A program made the position numbers and the translations under genes. Below the pieces are notes generated by a model, which did not search any database, was not told the origin of the DNA, and worked only from the letters and a program-made list of their open reading frames with translations. This document shows positions 8,171-17,015 of a stretch of 64,000 nt of DNA, one piece after another. Positions within the stretch are counted from its first letter, which is position 1. Each line of letters starts with the position of its first letter. Source of the stretch: Anaerolineales bacterium (GTDB lineage Bacteria > Chloroflexota > Anaerolineae > 4572-78 > J111); contig JABTUK010000004.1 in the NCBI GenBank assembly GCA_015075405.1, positions 186,001-250,000 on the forward strand. The letters are read 5' to 3'.

Positions 8171-9517
8171 TCACCCTTCTTTACTAAAGACAAGCGCCTC
8201 TGGTTGCGCTAATGTCATAATCCGCTGAACAACCTGTTCCAAATCCGGTTTTTGTTGGCGATAGAAGCGATACGCCTTGGTCATAAATTGCAGCCGCAGA
8301 TGCCAGCGCAAACGATCCAGAGACCAATCGCCGCTGGCCCGTATCCGGTACGCTTCAACCAGGGTGGTTGCCATCTGCTTGACCATGTCCGGCTCGAAAT
8401 GATGGAAATGCAAATCCACAATGAAATTAGCCAGGTCTTGCATGGGATCACCCAGCGCAAATTCATCAAAATCAAAAAAGACAATCCTACCCTCAGACGC
8501 CAGCAACTGGCGAAGGTGAAAATCGCCATAGATGAGCCGTTCCGGCGTCACAACCAAAGCAGGCGCGCTTTCTTCCAAATCCCGCAGAAGTGTTCCCAGC
8601 GGTTCTCTGAACATCGGGCAAGCATGCCCTAACTTGTCTATCTTGGCCCGGATTTCGATCAGATGGTCGTTGAGCGTTTTTCTAGCCGGGCTGACCAGAT
8701 CACTTTGGTGCAGGCTAACCAGCCCATGAGCGACTGCTTCCAGTAAAGCCTGGTAGTTCGTCCGGTTGATTAAGCTAATGAGCGGCGTCCCCGGCTGGCT
8801 GGCTTGCCAGATGGTCTTGATCTTGTCGTCGTACCCCAGGGGTTGGGCGACGATGAAACCATCCTGCTCGGCCAATGATTTTTGCCATAAATATTCCATG
8901 CGCCGATAAATCTCTCGCCCTTCATCAGCTTTGAACGTTTTGCCAAAAAGGTGCAACGCCTGGCTTGAGATCTTTGCTTGTAGCCGGTAACGAGTGGTAC
9001 AGCGCTGCTCAGGATAATAATGGATAACTTCTACCTCAACCCGGCCAAGATTTTTGGGGGTATTGAAGCCAGCCGGCAGGCGATGATAGGGTAAATGGCG
9101 GATAACCCGCTGCGGCTCGATCACCTCCACCAAATGCAGCAATTGCGGATCGTTGGGAAAAGCCCAGACGACCAAATCCAGTTCAGGCAGATGAACCAGC
9201 GGCCGGCCAAAGCGGGGTAAGGTCAGCGAGGGGACTGCGGCCCGGCGAAACTCCTCTCGACTGCGATCTTCAAGGCAGGCTTTGGCATACAAAAGCTGCT
9301 GGCCTTGTTCCTGACTTCGTGAATCGGTGATGCTCAATTGATAGCAAGCGCACAGAAAGGATTTGCCGCGAGAGCGGGCTTTCAAGTAGGTTTTATAGCG
9401 GCTCCATAAAAGCTGGCAGTCATTAATCAGCCAATCACCCCGGTCAAACTCGGGTAAATGCTGTTGGAAGATCAGCCGCATCCGGGCCGGGTCGGTGAAA
9501 AGTTCAAACTCTTGCAT
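8171..9517 (-). CDS. Aminoglycoside-phosphotransferase-like (APH/choline kinase fold) protein, second copy
   Basis: A 448-aa protein with the C-terminal kinase signature: Brenner motif YGDFHLRQLL, then metal-binding FFDFDEFALGDP. The N-terminal half (a domain of about 200 residues with KARSRGKSFLCACYQL) matches the neighbouring gene in plan but not in an obvious family. The start ATG at 9517 follows the upstream stop by one base; a longer frame would run into that gene. It lies mid-operon in the polysaccharide locus, so the substrate is more likely a sugar, lipid-linked glycan or polyol than an antibiotic. That is inference from context. Confidence 0.8.
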   Translation of the reverse strand: MQEFELFTDPARMRLIFQQHLPEFDRGDWLINDCQLLWSRYKTYLKARSRGKSFLCACYQLSITDSRSQEQGQQLLYAKACLEDRSREEFRRAAVPSLTLPRFGRPLVHLPELDLVVWAFPNDPQLLHLVEVIEPQRVIRHLPYHRLPAGFNTPKNLGRVEVEVIHYYPEQRCTTRYRLQAKISSQALHLFGKTFKADEGREIYRRMEYLWQKSLAEQDGFIVAQPLGYDDKIKTIWQASQPGTPLISLINRTNYQALLEAVAHGLVSLHQSDLVSPARKTLNDHLIEIRAKIDKLGHACPMFREPLGTLLRDLEESAPALVVTPERLIYGDFHLRQLLASEGRIVFFDFDEFALGDPMQDLANFIVDLHFHHFEPDMVKQMATTLVEAYRIRASGDWSLDRLRWHLRLQFMTKAYRFYRQQKPDLEQVVQRIMTLAQPEALVFSKEG

Positions 9518-9518
9518 C

Positions 9519-10946
9519 TTATTCGGCCACCAGATAAAAGGGAAGCTGTTCTGCGCTGATGCTATCAGCCAGGTCAATCAAATCGTCCAGCAGATCAAGC
9601 CGGCCGCTTTTTAAACGGGTTACACAACGAAAGGCGCGCTCATTGATCAGCGCCGCAGCCGTATACCAATTGAGCGCGAACCTGGACATGGGCCAGGGAA
9701 CATTTTGTTCATACTGTTGGCAGAAGGCGTCAATGAATTGCCAGATAAGCGGCGTGGGCATTGCCATGAACAACCCCCAATACAACAAACCGGCGCTAAA
9801 GCTGCCCACATCTTGCCAGGGAGAGCCGTGGCAAAGGTTGTCTAGATCAATCAGGGCCACTTGTTCACCCTCAACAAAAAAGTTTTTGAGGTGCAAATCG
9901 CCATGCAGCGTGGCCACCGGCTGAGGCCCTAACTGTTCGGCCTGGTCGAGCAGGCGCTCAACCAGGATGTCTAGCTTTTTCTGGCCGGCCGGCCTGACTT
10001 GCCGGAGCAGTTGTTTCATCTCCTGCAATTTGGTGAGCCAGTCACTCAAATGGCTTGATTTGGCGCAGGCAACCTGGGTTTGATGGAACTCGGCCAGGGC
10101 TACGGCGGCTCGGCTCAACAGGTTGAGGAACGGAGGACTGCTCAAATCTTGCGCCAACAAGGTCTGACCGGGCAACTCCACTTGCCAGAGCATTTTCAGG
10201 TGAGGCTGGTAGGCCAACGGTTGGGCCAGGCGCAACCGCCCTTCCTGCCGGCGCTTGCTGACCCACAATTGCTCCATAAGTTGATATGTTTCTTCACCGG
10301 CGCGGTTATAGTAAGTTTTTCCATAGAGGACAAGCGATAGTTTTTCCCCCGTTTGTTTCTGGCCCAACTGAAGCTGAACGCGGCTGGTGCAGGTATGTTC
10401 GGGAACATAATGAACTAAACGCTGGGCCAACTCGGTAATTTGCCACTGGTTGCCAAAATTAGCCGCCACCACCTCCGACAAGACTTCTTGCTGCAAGTAA
10501 GTCTGATCCATCAGTTTGGGCAAAGCATCAAGTTTGCGATCATTAGGAAAGACCCACACAACCATCTCAAGCCCCGGCAGATAGAGCAGGGGGGGGCCAA
10601 ATTTGGGCGTCACCAGAGATGGCGTCCGGGCTTTGATAAAATGGGCATATCCGCTGCCCCTTTCATAAATCCGGCCACATAAAATTTGGTCGCTGTCCTG
10701 CTGGGTCAGGGTGTCGTGAATGGTTAATTGATAACAGATCAGACAGTTTTGGCCGGGTTTATACTTAATCCGTTCAATCTGGCAGGCGCGGATTTGAAAT
10801 CGGCCAGTGGATAATGCGGCCTCACCCCCCGGCGCAATCCCGGCAAAAAGCGCTTGCTCAAAGATAGACCGCATGGCCGCAATATCCAACGCCGCCGCCA
10901 GTTGGGGTAAGGTTTTATCCTGGGGAATTTCTAAGGTGAGGCTCAT
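9519..10946 (-). CDS. Aminoglycoside-phosphotransferase-like (APH/choline kinase fold) protein, first copy
   Basis: A 475-aa kinase-fold protein with HGDLHLKNFF (catalytic Asp) and LIDLDNLCHGSP (metal-binding Asp). It is a clear paralog of the next gene downstream. Shared blocks are Y-P-x-NCLICYQL / FLCACYQL, the LxLPxFGPPLxxLPxLxxVVWxFPND region, and the APH core. The ATG at 10946 overlaps the upstream stop (ATGA), so the two are translationally coupled. Both copies have an extra N-terminal region of about 200 residues before the APH core, longer than classical resistance APH enzymes. A resistance role is therefore unlikely. Confidence 0.82.
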   Translation of the reverse strand: MSLTLEIPQDKTLPQLAAALDIAAMRSIFEQALFAGIAPGGEAALSTGRFQIRACQIERIKYKPGQNCLICYQLTIHDTLTQQDSDQILCGRIYERGSGYAHFIKARTPSLVTPKFGPPLLYLPGLEMVVWVFPNDRKLDALPKLMDQTYLQQEVLSEVVAANFGNQWQITELAQRLVHYVPEHTCTSRVQLQLGQKQTGEKLSLVLYGKTYYNRAGEETYQLMEQLWVSKRRQEGRLRLAQPLAYQPHLKMLWQVELPGQTLLAQDLSSPPFLNLLSRAAVALAEFHQTQVACAKSSHLSDWLTKLQEMKQLLRQVRPAGQKKLDILVERLLDQAEQLGPQPVATLHGDLHLKNFFVEGEQVALIDLDNLCHGSPWQDVGSFSAGLLYWGLFMAMPTPLIWQFIDAFCQQYEQNVPWPMSRFALNWYTAAALINERAFRCVTRLKSGRLDLLDDLIDLADSISAEQLPFYLVAE

Positions 10947-13012
10947 CGTTTATCCTTGATAAGATGCCAAATGTCATTATCGGCCTCAGAGATTTCTCCC
11001 TTCGGTCGAAATGACATACTTGAGTAGTTACGGTTTGCACTCGGTTGGGTTTGCAAATTGAGCGTATTTCCGGCTGCATCCTGTCGCAGCAACAATAGTG
11101 AGCCACTGTAGGTAAAATCGGCCCAGGTATATTCTCGGCGTAAAGCAGGGTCAGCCTTAAAATAATAATCTTTAAACCTGCGGCCATTCGCGGCGATAGT
11201 AATACACAGGGCAAACGCTTCGGAGGGCGGACAAACCCGGCTGCCCCATGTAACGGGTATTTCTGCCACTGAAATCTCCGGTCGTTCAGCGTGATAGGGA
11301 TGAAGGACGGTATGATAAACGGCATTGGCGGCTTGACGCGCCAGGCTGACCACCGGCGCGGACTGTTTGACGCCGTATGTCCGCGAGATAAACCCTTCTT
11401 CTATACCAGGCTTAATGTCCGGGCTAAAGGCTTGCGCCAGCACCAGATGAGGCGCATACACCAGCAAGGTGTCACGCTCAACCGTCAATTCGGCCTTTTG
11501 GTCAGCCTGATCGGACAGATGAAAACGTAAATCATAATGATGGACTTCCGGGGCCAGCAAAATATCGGAGATAAGCCAGTACTCCGGCCAGACAAAAAAG
11601 ATTTGGCGCTCATGAACAACGTCATACTCAAAGCTGTGGGCAACCCCATGCAAAAAGTCGAAGGCAGCGCAGCTCATAAATGCCTTGAGTTCTCGTTTAG
11701 GCTCCGGCCCCCTGACCTTGAAGCGAGTTTTATGAAAAGCGTAGCGGGTTTGATTTTGGTTATCCACCAGTACCGTGTTGTGCGCCGCCGTGCCGCGAAA
11801 CAGCGCCCGCCAATTCGTCTCTCCTGATTCGTCATAGGTGTAGCGGCCAGGGTCTACAATCAAGGATTGGCCGTAGGCTGCCAACTCAAAGCTCAACAGG
11901 TCAAAATGGCCGTGGTTGCCCGCGCCCAGCGGCCCGCAATCAAAGATAAGATACTGCTCGTCGGTAAAGGCGTTGCGCCCATTGCCCCAGCCGCTGCGTA
12001 AAATGTAATAGCCGCTGACCGGGAACGCCTTTGAGCGGCAGGCCGGCGGGCGGCCTTGTTGGCCTTGCGTCGCCACATACAGCATCGCTTCGTCGCCATA
12101 AAGTTGATACCCTTGCGCCAACAAGTCAAGAAAACTGCGCGAATCACCATCGCTCAAAGAAGGAATCCAGCCATCCGGTTTATGAACATACATGGCAAAA
12201 TCGAGCGCCCGCTTCAGCAGGGTATCCATCTCCGCTGGCATAGGAATGTGATTGAGCAAGGCCAGCCGTCGAATATTGAGATAATTTTTCAAAACCAGGT
12301 GATGATAATCGGTTGATAATTCACACTGAACCCCATCGGCCAACAAGTCGGTCTGCATATTCTTCAGTAATTCCTGCCGCGAGAACTCGAGCCATTCCGC
12401 TGCCCCATCCAGCTCAGGAAAAACCACTGCCGCCAGGAAAAGAGCGTATAACTCAATGGTGCGGTGATTGCGAGCCGGAGTCAGATTTTGGCGCAGGTGA
12501 CAGAGTTGCCGATGAAGTGAAATTAAAAACTTCAGATAAAATTCCGGCGACACCTGGGGGACCGGCTCCAGGGTAACAAAATAGTAGTGAGCAAAAATCC
12601 AGTTTTGGATCCGCCGGCCGGCCACATCGCTGGATAGAAAATCCAACGGTACTGTGTCAATCCAGCTCGAAGTCAACTCAAGCCATTTCTCTACATAGCA
12701 AGCTACTTTGGTACTTTGATAAACAGCGCCCAGGCCAACGGCATAATAAAATTTGTGCAGCAGAATCAACCATTCCTTATCCCGACTGGGGTTGATGGTC
12801 CAATCAAAGGGAGTGGGCAACTGATAACGCTCGTGGTTAAAATCAAAACAGTTGGCTAAAATCCCCTCGATTTTCTCTGGCCTGGTCTGTTCCGAGTCGA
12901 GTACAGGAAAATAGTGAATGTCTGCCCTGGCTTGATAATAGGCCAGGATTTGCTCCGGCGTCCAGGTGTTATAAGGGGGTTGGAAAATCGGACTTGAATA
13001 AGCTGGATTCAT
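10943..13012 (-). CDS. Heparinase II/III-family protein
   Basis: A 689-aa protein with an all-alpha toroid N-terminal half (about residues 60-330) and a beta-sheet C-terminal half. The latter carries GPLGAGNHGHFDLLSFEL and DPGRYTYDESGETNWR, then GTAAHNTVLVDN, the usual landmarks of heparinase II/III-like polysaccharide lyases. No signal peptide is visible, so it would act in the cytoplasm, or at a membrane step with other factors. Such proteins occur in exopolysaccharide loci and may trim or modify the glycan. The last 24 residues, from MSFRPKGEIS on, are encoded by a decayed MITE family 1 copy. It overlaps the next start by 4 nt. Confidence 0.85.
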   Translation of the reverse strand: MNPAYSSPIFQPPYNTWTPEQILAYYQARADIHYFPVLDSEQTRPEKIEGILANCFDFNHERYQLPTPFDWTINPSRDKEWLILLHKFYYAVGLGAVYQSTKVACYVEKWLELTSSWIDTVPLDFLSSDVAGRRIQNWIFAHYYFVTLEPVPQVSPEFYLKFLISLHRQLCHLRQNLTPARNHRTIELYALFLAAVVFPELDGAAEWLEFSRQELLKNMQTDLLADGVQCELSTDYHHLVLKNYLNIRRLALLNHIPMPAEMDTLLKRALDFAMYVHKPDGWIPSLSDGDSRSFLDLLAQGYQLYGDEAMLYVATQGQQGRPPACRSKAFPVSGYYILRSGWGNGRNAFTDEQYLIFDCGPLGAGNHGHFDLLSFELAAYGQSLIVDPGRYTYDESGETNWRALFRGTAAHNTVLVDNQNQTRYAFHKTRFKVRGPEPKRELKAFMSCAAFDFLHGVAHSFEYDVVHERQIFFVWPEYWLISDILLAPEVHHYDLRFHLSDQADQKAELTVERDTLLVYAPHLVLAQAFSPDIKPGIEEGFISRTYGVKQSAPVVSLARQAANAVYHTVLHPYHAERPEISVAEIPVTWGSRVCPPSEAFALCITIAANGRRFKDYYFKADPALRREYTWADFTYSGSLLLLRQDAAGNTLNLQTQPSANRNYSSMSFRPKGEISEADNDIWHLIKDKR
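10966..11031. repeat. Decayed copy of MITE family 1 forming a gene's 3' end
   Basis: The right arm is conserved (GATTTCTCCCTTCGGTCGAAATGACAT, ending TGAGTAGTTAC at 11031). The left arm survives only as a short AATGTCATTAT. No target duplication remains. It supplies the C-terminus of the heparinase-like protein and runs up to the start of the next gene. Confidence 0.7.
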
Positions 13013-13025
13013 CCGGCGTAGCTCT

Positions 13026-14414
13026 CTAGCCCGGCTGATTTATCGCCGGGCGGGGTACTGTTACGGTCAAGTCGTTGACCGGCGCAACCTGGCTCTCGCT
13101 CTGATCAGGCTGCGCTTCAAGAGAGGCCGTGAAGAGCGCCTTGAGCGCCAGCGTGGTTTTAGTTGAGTCAAACAAACGGCAAACTTTGGCCCGCGCCGCC
13201 TCACCCAACTGCCGGCGCAGCGCCGGATTTGCCAGCAGTTCGGCCAGGGCTGCGGCCAGGGCTGCGGCGTTTTGTTGAGGTACTAATAAGCCGTCCACCC
13301 GGTCTTCAATCAACTCAGGGATACCTGAAATAGGGGTTGCCACCACCGGAATGCCCATAGCCATCGTTTCAACCAAAACATTGGGGATACCATCGCGGTC
13401 GCCGGTGTGGGTAATCTGGCAAGGCAGGCTAAAGATGGTACATTCCTGGTAAATTTGTCTCAGCTCTTCCTGGGTTACGGCTTCACCCAGATGAACACAG
13501 TCCTCAAGTTGTAGCTTTTTGACCAACTGCTTAATAACCTCCAGGTGTTCCTCGGCCTCGCCAATAATCCGGCATTGAAATTCAAGCCCCCTATCTTTCA
13601 GCAGCCGGCAGGCTTCAACCAGATAGGCAAACCCCTTTTTCTCGACAAAACGGCCCACCGAGAGGATGAGCGGCGTTTTCGAAGCGTCATCCTGGGGTTT
13701 TCTGAGCGCAAAAAGGGTGGTATCCAGGCCGTGATAAATGGTGTGGATGGGCGCGCCTTCGGGGCAGAGGTGTTGCATGTAAAGGCGATTGGCGTCGGTG
13801 CAGGTGGCCACAAACTGGGCCTTCTTTATTTTTGTCTGAAGCAGGTCGCCTGGGTTCAATTTTGGCAGGTAAACATCCTTGGCGTGGGCGGTAAAACTAA
13901 AAGGCAGGCCGGTCAGTTGGCTGACAAACATGGTGATGGTGGTTGAGCCATGGCAGAAGTGACCATGCAAATGGCGAATGTGGCCGCGCTCCAAAACTTT
14001 CAGGGCAATATAGCCGGCCCGCAGAAAATCTTTGAAGAAAACCTTTTTAAGTTCAGACCAGAAGCCGGAACGATATTTGAGACTCAGATGGCAGGCGTAC
14101 AGGAAGGTTTGAACATAAGCTCTGGGCCGCAGCCGTAACAACCGCAGATGGCTGCCGCTAAAGCGGGGCAAATTAGCCCGCAACCAAACCGAGAAGGGGC
14201 TATCGCCGGTCGAGGCCAGTTCGGGCAGGTAGGTGATGCCTGCTTTAATTTTAGCCACAACAGCCTGGCTCTTGGCCTCTTCGGACTTCTTTACCGAAAA
14301 GAGGTGTAAGTTCAGGCCCATCGTTTCCAGCAGGTATATTTCGTTGCTGATAAATGTTTCAGACAGGCGGGGATAACCTTTCAGGATATACCCAATCTCG
14401 TCCTTTTGCTCCAT
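13026..14414 (-). CDS. GT4-type glycosyltransferase
   Basis: A 462-aa GT-B glycosyltransferase. The N-terminus begins EIGYILKGYPRLSETF, followed by LPFSFTAHAKDVY. The C-terminal donor-binding half has LSVGRFVEKKGFAYLVEA and PNVLVETMAMGIPVVATPISGI. A longer open frame exists upstream, but ATG 14414 has AGGGAGA 9 nt before it and begins at the family N-terminus, so it is preferred. It then overlaps the 3' end of the preceding gene by 56 nt. It is a paralog of that gene. Acceptor and donor sugars cannot be told. Confidence 0.9.
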   Translation of the reverse strand: MEQKDEIGYILKGYPRLSETFISNEIYLLETMGLNLHLFSVKKSEEAKSQAVVAKIKAGITYLPELASTGDSPFSVWLRANLPRFSGSHLRLLRLRPRAYVQTFLYACHLSLKYRSGFWSELKKVFFKDFLRAGYIALKVLERGHIRHLHGHFCHGSTTITMFVSQLTGLPFSFTAHAKDVYLPKLNPGDLLQTKIKKAQFVATCTDANRLYMQHLCPEGAPIHTIYHGLDTTLFALRKPQDDASKTPLILSVGRFVEKKGFAYLVEACRLLKDRGLEFQCRIIGEAEEHLEVIKQLVKKLQLEDCVHLGEAVTQEELRQIYQECTIFSLPCQITHTGDRDGIPNVLVETMAMGIPVVATPISGIPELIEDRVDGLLVPQQNAAALAAALAELLANPALRRQLGEAARAKVCRLFDSTKTTLALKALFTASLEAQPDQSESQVAPVNDLTVTVPRPAINQPG

Positions 14415-15519
14415 TGCTAGAATCTCCCTTTTTGGGGTAAGTCTGGTTATAAATCTCTCCCAGGAAGCGACAAAATTGTTCAGCGCAGTATCCCAGTTCA
14501 AAATCACGTTCCACCTGTGCTCGGCCATTTTGGCCCAGTTTTTCGCAAAAAGTGGGGTAAGCAGCCAGCCATTCCAGGACGTATGTCAGGGCCGGCGCAA
14601 CCCCGGCTGGAACTAAAAACCCAGAACGGGCAGATTTGACCGCGTTCCTGATTGCGCCGACATTACAGGCGACAACCGGGCGGCCGCAAGCCATCGCTTC
14701 CAGAACCACGTTTGGCAGCCCATCCCGGTCGCCAGTTCGGTCTACAATCGAGGGCACGACTACCACGTGAGCAGCGGCATAGGCTTCCGGCAGTTCCGTA
14801 TGGGTCATCCCCCCGCACAATTCGACCTGGTTTGTCAGGCCATGGGTGTGGATTAGAGCCGCCAGCCGGCTGCGCTCAGGGCCGTCGCCGATGATCCGCA
14901 GGTGGAACGGAACTGAAAGTTGGGCTACAGCCCGGATAAGCACATCAAACCCCTTCTTTTCTACCAACCGGCCTACAGCCAGGAGTCGCAAGGGTTCAGC
15001 CGGTGGTAGTGGACGCGGGTAGAAGCGGCGGCTATCAACCCCGTGCGGGATGAGGTGAACAGCCGCCCCCGTCTTTTTAAATTCCCCGGCCACATCGGAA
15101 TTACAGGCAACCACACAGGCGGCCTCGCGGGCGCGCCGGGCCAGTTCAGCCGGAGCAACCTTGCGGGCGTCACGGGCGTGGGCGCTGAAGCCGTAGGGTA
15201 GATTTAGTTGCCGGGCCGCATGCGCCGCCACCTCCGCCGGGGTATGGGCGAAGTAGGCGTGAATACCGGCCAGCGGACGGCCGCCCAAAAATTCAACCAG
15301 GGCGGCAGCTTGTTCAGCCGGGCTGCCAGCCGGTAAAAGCTGAACCCGGTCGAGGAGTCGGGCGCAATCGGGGTGGGGTGGCTGGCCGTCGCCGGGTTTG
15401 GTGGCGAAGACAGCCGCCAGCATACCCCGCGCCTCAAGCGCCAGCAACTCGTTCAAGGCAAAGGTTTCCGAGCGGCGCGGAAAGCCGCTCACGACAAGCG
15501 CAATGCCACCGTGACTCAT
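14359..15519 (-). CDS. GT4-type glycosyltransferase
   Basis: A 386-aa GT-B enzyme paralogous to its downstream neighbour. The N-terminus is VVSGFPRRSETFALNE, then YGFSAHARDARKVAP. The donor half has LLAVGRLVEKKGFDVLIRA and PNVVLEAMACGRPVVACNVG. The start overlaps the upstream stop by 4 nt. Its last 18 or so codons overlap the beginning of the next gene. Presumably it is one of the chain-building transferases of the locus, and cytoplasmic or peripheral membrane since no membrane segment is visible. Confidence 0.9.
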   Translation of the reverse strand: MSHGGIALVVSGFPRRSETFALNELLALEARGMLAAVFATKPGDGQPPHPDCARLLDRVQLLPAGSPAEQAAALVEFLGGRPLAGIHAYFAHTPAEVAAHAARQLNLPYGFSAHARDARKVAPAELARRAREAACVVACNSDVAGEFKKTGAAVHLIPHGVDSRRFYPRPLPPAEPLRLLAVGRLVEKKGFDVLIRAVAQLSVPFHLRIIGDGPERSRLAALIHTHGLTNQVELCGGMTHTELPEAYAAAHVVVVPSIVDRTGDRDGLPNVVLEAMACGRPVVACNVGAIRNAVKSARSGFLVPAGVAPALTYVLEWLAAYPTFCEKLGQNGRAQVERDFELGYCAEQFCRFLGEIYNQTYPKKGDSSNGAKGRDWVYPERLSPPV

Positions 15520-16751
15520 CTGGCCTTCCCCTTGAGCAGCGTTCGCGTGCGCTCCTTGATGCGGGACAACCCACCCAAATCAATGGGCGGCATCGGCGTT
15601 GGCCCCTGCTCGACGGCAGCTTGTACCTTTGCCATCAAACCGGCGGGGGTGAGTTCCTCCGACTCAATAATGTCGAAGAAGCCCAGCCCAGCGAATAATC
15701 GCGCCCGGATCAGTTGTTCGTAAACCGGCTTCTCACGCGGTATCAGAATCGTGCGCCGGCCAAAGGAGAGCAACTCGCACACGGTGTTATAGCCGGCCAT
15801 CGAAATCACCACGTCGGCTTTGGCGTAGCGAGGGGTGAGATCTGCCTCAAAATCACGGAACTTGACATCCGACAATTGACCATACCGCTCCAGCAAGGCG
15901 CTGCGCCGGGAGTCGGGCATCTGCGGGCCAAAGATGATTGTTGAACGCAAAGCAACCCGGCGGGGCAAATCAATCAAGCCCTCCAGATAGGTTTCGATGA
16001 TATCGCCGCCATCGCCGCCGCCGCCGGTTGTGACCAGGACACGGGGCGGCCCGCCCTCCCGAAGTCTCACCTCTATGGGCCGCTGGAGGTAGCCACAAAA
16101 ATGGGTCTTACAGGCAACCACATCGGGGAAGGCATACTCTTTAATCGGATTGAAGATGGCCGGCACGCCGTAGATCCAAACTTCGTCATAATACCGCTCG
16201 ATGATTTCAAAATCGCGGGCGCGTTTCAACGATTGCTGTGTGCGCGCCGGCTCATCGAGAATATCGCGAATGCCGAGGATTAACCTGGTCGAGCGTCCGC
16301 GCTGGCGTAATTCTTCAATCGTGCCAAGTAGCTCACCATCCACGCCGCCTGGCCGCTTATCCACAATCATCAGGTCTGGGTTGAAGCCGAGGATAGAGTT
16401 ATTGAGGATAGCCTGCCGGGTTTGTTTGGTTTCAGCCGGCCAATCCTGGAGGAAGCGGGGTTCGTAATGGTCTGCCTCCGTGCGGTCCAGGCAGGGTAAC
16501 TTGATGTAGTCAATTCCGGCGGGGATGCGAAAGGAATGAATAACCGGGGAGCCGGTGACAATAAGGATGGCTGCGCCGACAAATTCTTCTTTCAGGGCCT
16601 CCGCTAGCAGCAGCGTCCGGCGGATGTTACCCAGCCCAAAGGTATCGTGCGAATACAATAAAATCTTGGGTGCGGCCAAACGAGACGCCGCCCTGACCGT
16701 CTCAGGTGGGGCTACCCAAGTGATAGGTAATGGCTCGGCTAATGTATTCAT
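15516..16751 (-). CDS. MurG-like glycosyltransferase, first gene of the polysaccharide locus
   Basis: A 411-aa GT-B protein. The N-terminus is KILLYSHDTFGLGNIRRT. The C-terminal half has VLVTTGGGGDGGDII, KADVVISMAGYNTVCELL and GRRTILIPREKPVYEQLIRA, as in MurG/GT28-type transferases. It is the paralog of the N-terminal half of the fusion protein at 5989-8166; both carry the SMAGYNT motif. It appears to head a run of eight genes with overlaps or short gaps, ending with the ABC exporter. Upstream (16752-16985) are palindromic repeats but no clear promoter that I would defend. Confidence 0.88.
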   Translation of the reverse strand: MNTLAEPLPITWVAPPETVRAASRLAAPKILLYSHDTFGLGNIRRTLLLAEALKEEFVGAAILIVTGSPVIHSFRIPAGIDYIKLPCLDRTEADHYEPRFLQDWPAETKQTRQAILNNSILGFNPDLMIVDKRPGGVDGELLGTIEELRQRGRSTRLILGIRDILDEPARTQQSLKRARDFEIIERYYDEVWIYGVPAIFNPIKEYAFPDVVACKTHFCGYLQRPIEVRLREGGPPRVLVTTGGGGDGGDIIETYLEGLIDLPRRVALRSTIIFGPQMPDSRRSALLERYGQLSDVKFRDFEADLTPRYAKADVVISMAGYNTVCELLSFGRRTILIPREKPVYEQLIRARLFAGLGFFDIIESEELTPAGLMAKVQAAVEQGPTPMPPIDLGGLSRIKERTRTLLKGKAR

Positions 16752-16867
16752 TGTCGCCAGTTCTCCTTGTTACGCACTGTATGTATAACTAATGCGCCAG
16801 TGCTGGCTAAAAAATACATCAGTTTTATCCAAATCCTGTTTGCTTCGCTCTAAGCTACTCAGGATGT

Positions 16868-16988
16868 GCTTACAAACCGAAAATCATCCTGAGTAGGGCG
16901 TAAGCCCGTATCGAAGGGTGATTTTTGGCTTTCTATCGCACCCTTCGATACGCCCCTCGCTTCGCTCAGGGCTACTCAGGGTGCGATA
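16868..16988. repeat. Palindromic intergenic repeats (REP-like)
   Basis: Two related dyads lie side by side: ATCATCCTGAGTAGGGCG...GTATCGAAGGGTGAT, then TCGCACCCTTCGATACG...CTACTCAGGGTGCGA. Related sequence recurs at 39430-39510. The stretch 16752-17015 otherwise holds nothing I can name. Confidence 0.7.
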
Positions 16989-17015
16989 TTGAGATTATCA
17001 GGCTGCGCCAGTTCG

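Noticed and set aside
8171..10946. Antibiotic resistance function for the two APH-like genes
   Set aside because: They lie mid-operon in a glycan locus, are longer than resistance enzymes and occur as a paralogous pair. Context favours sugar or lipid phosphorylation.
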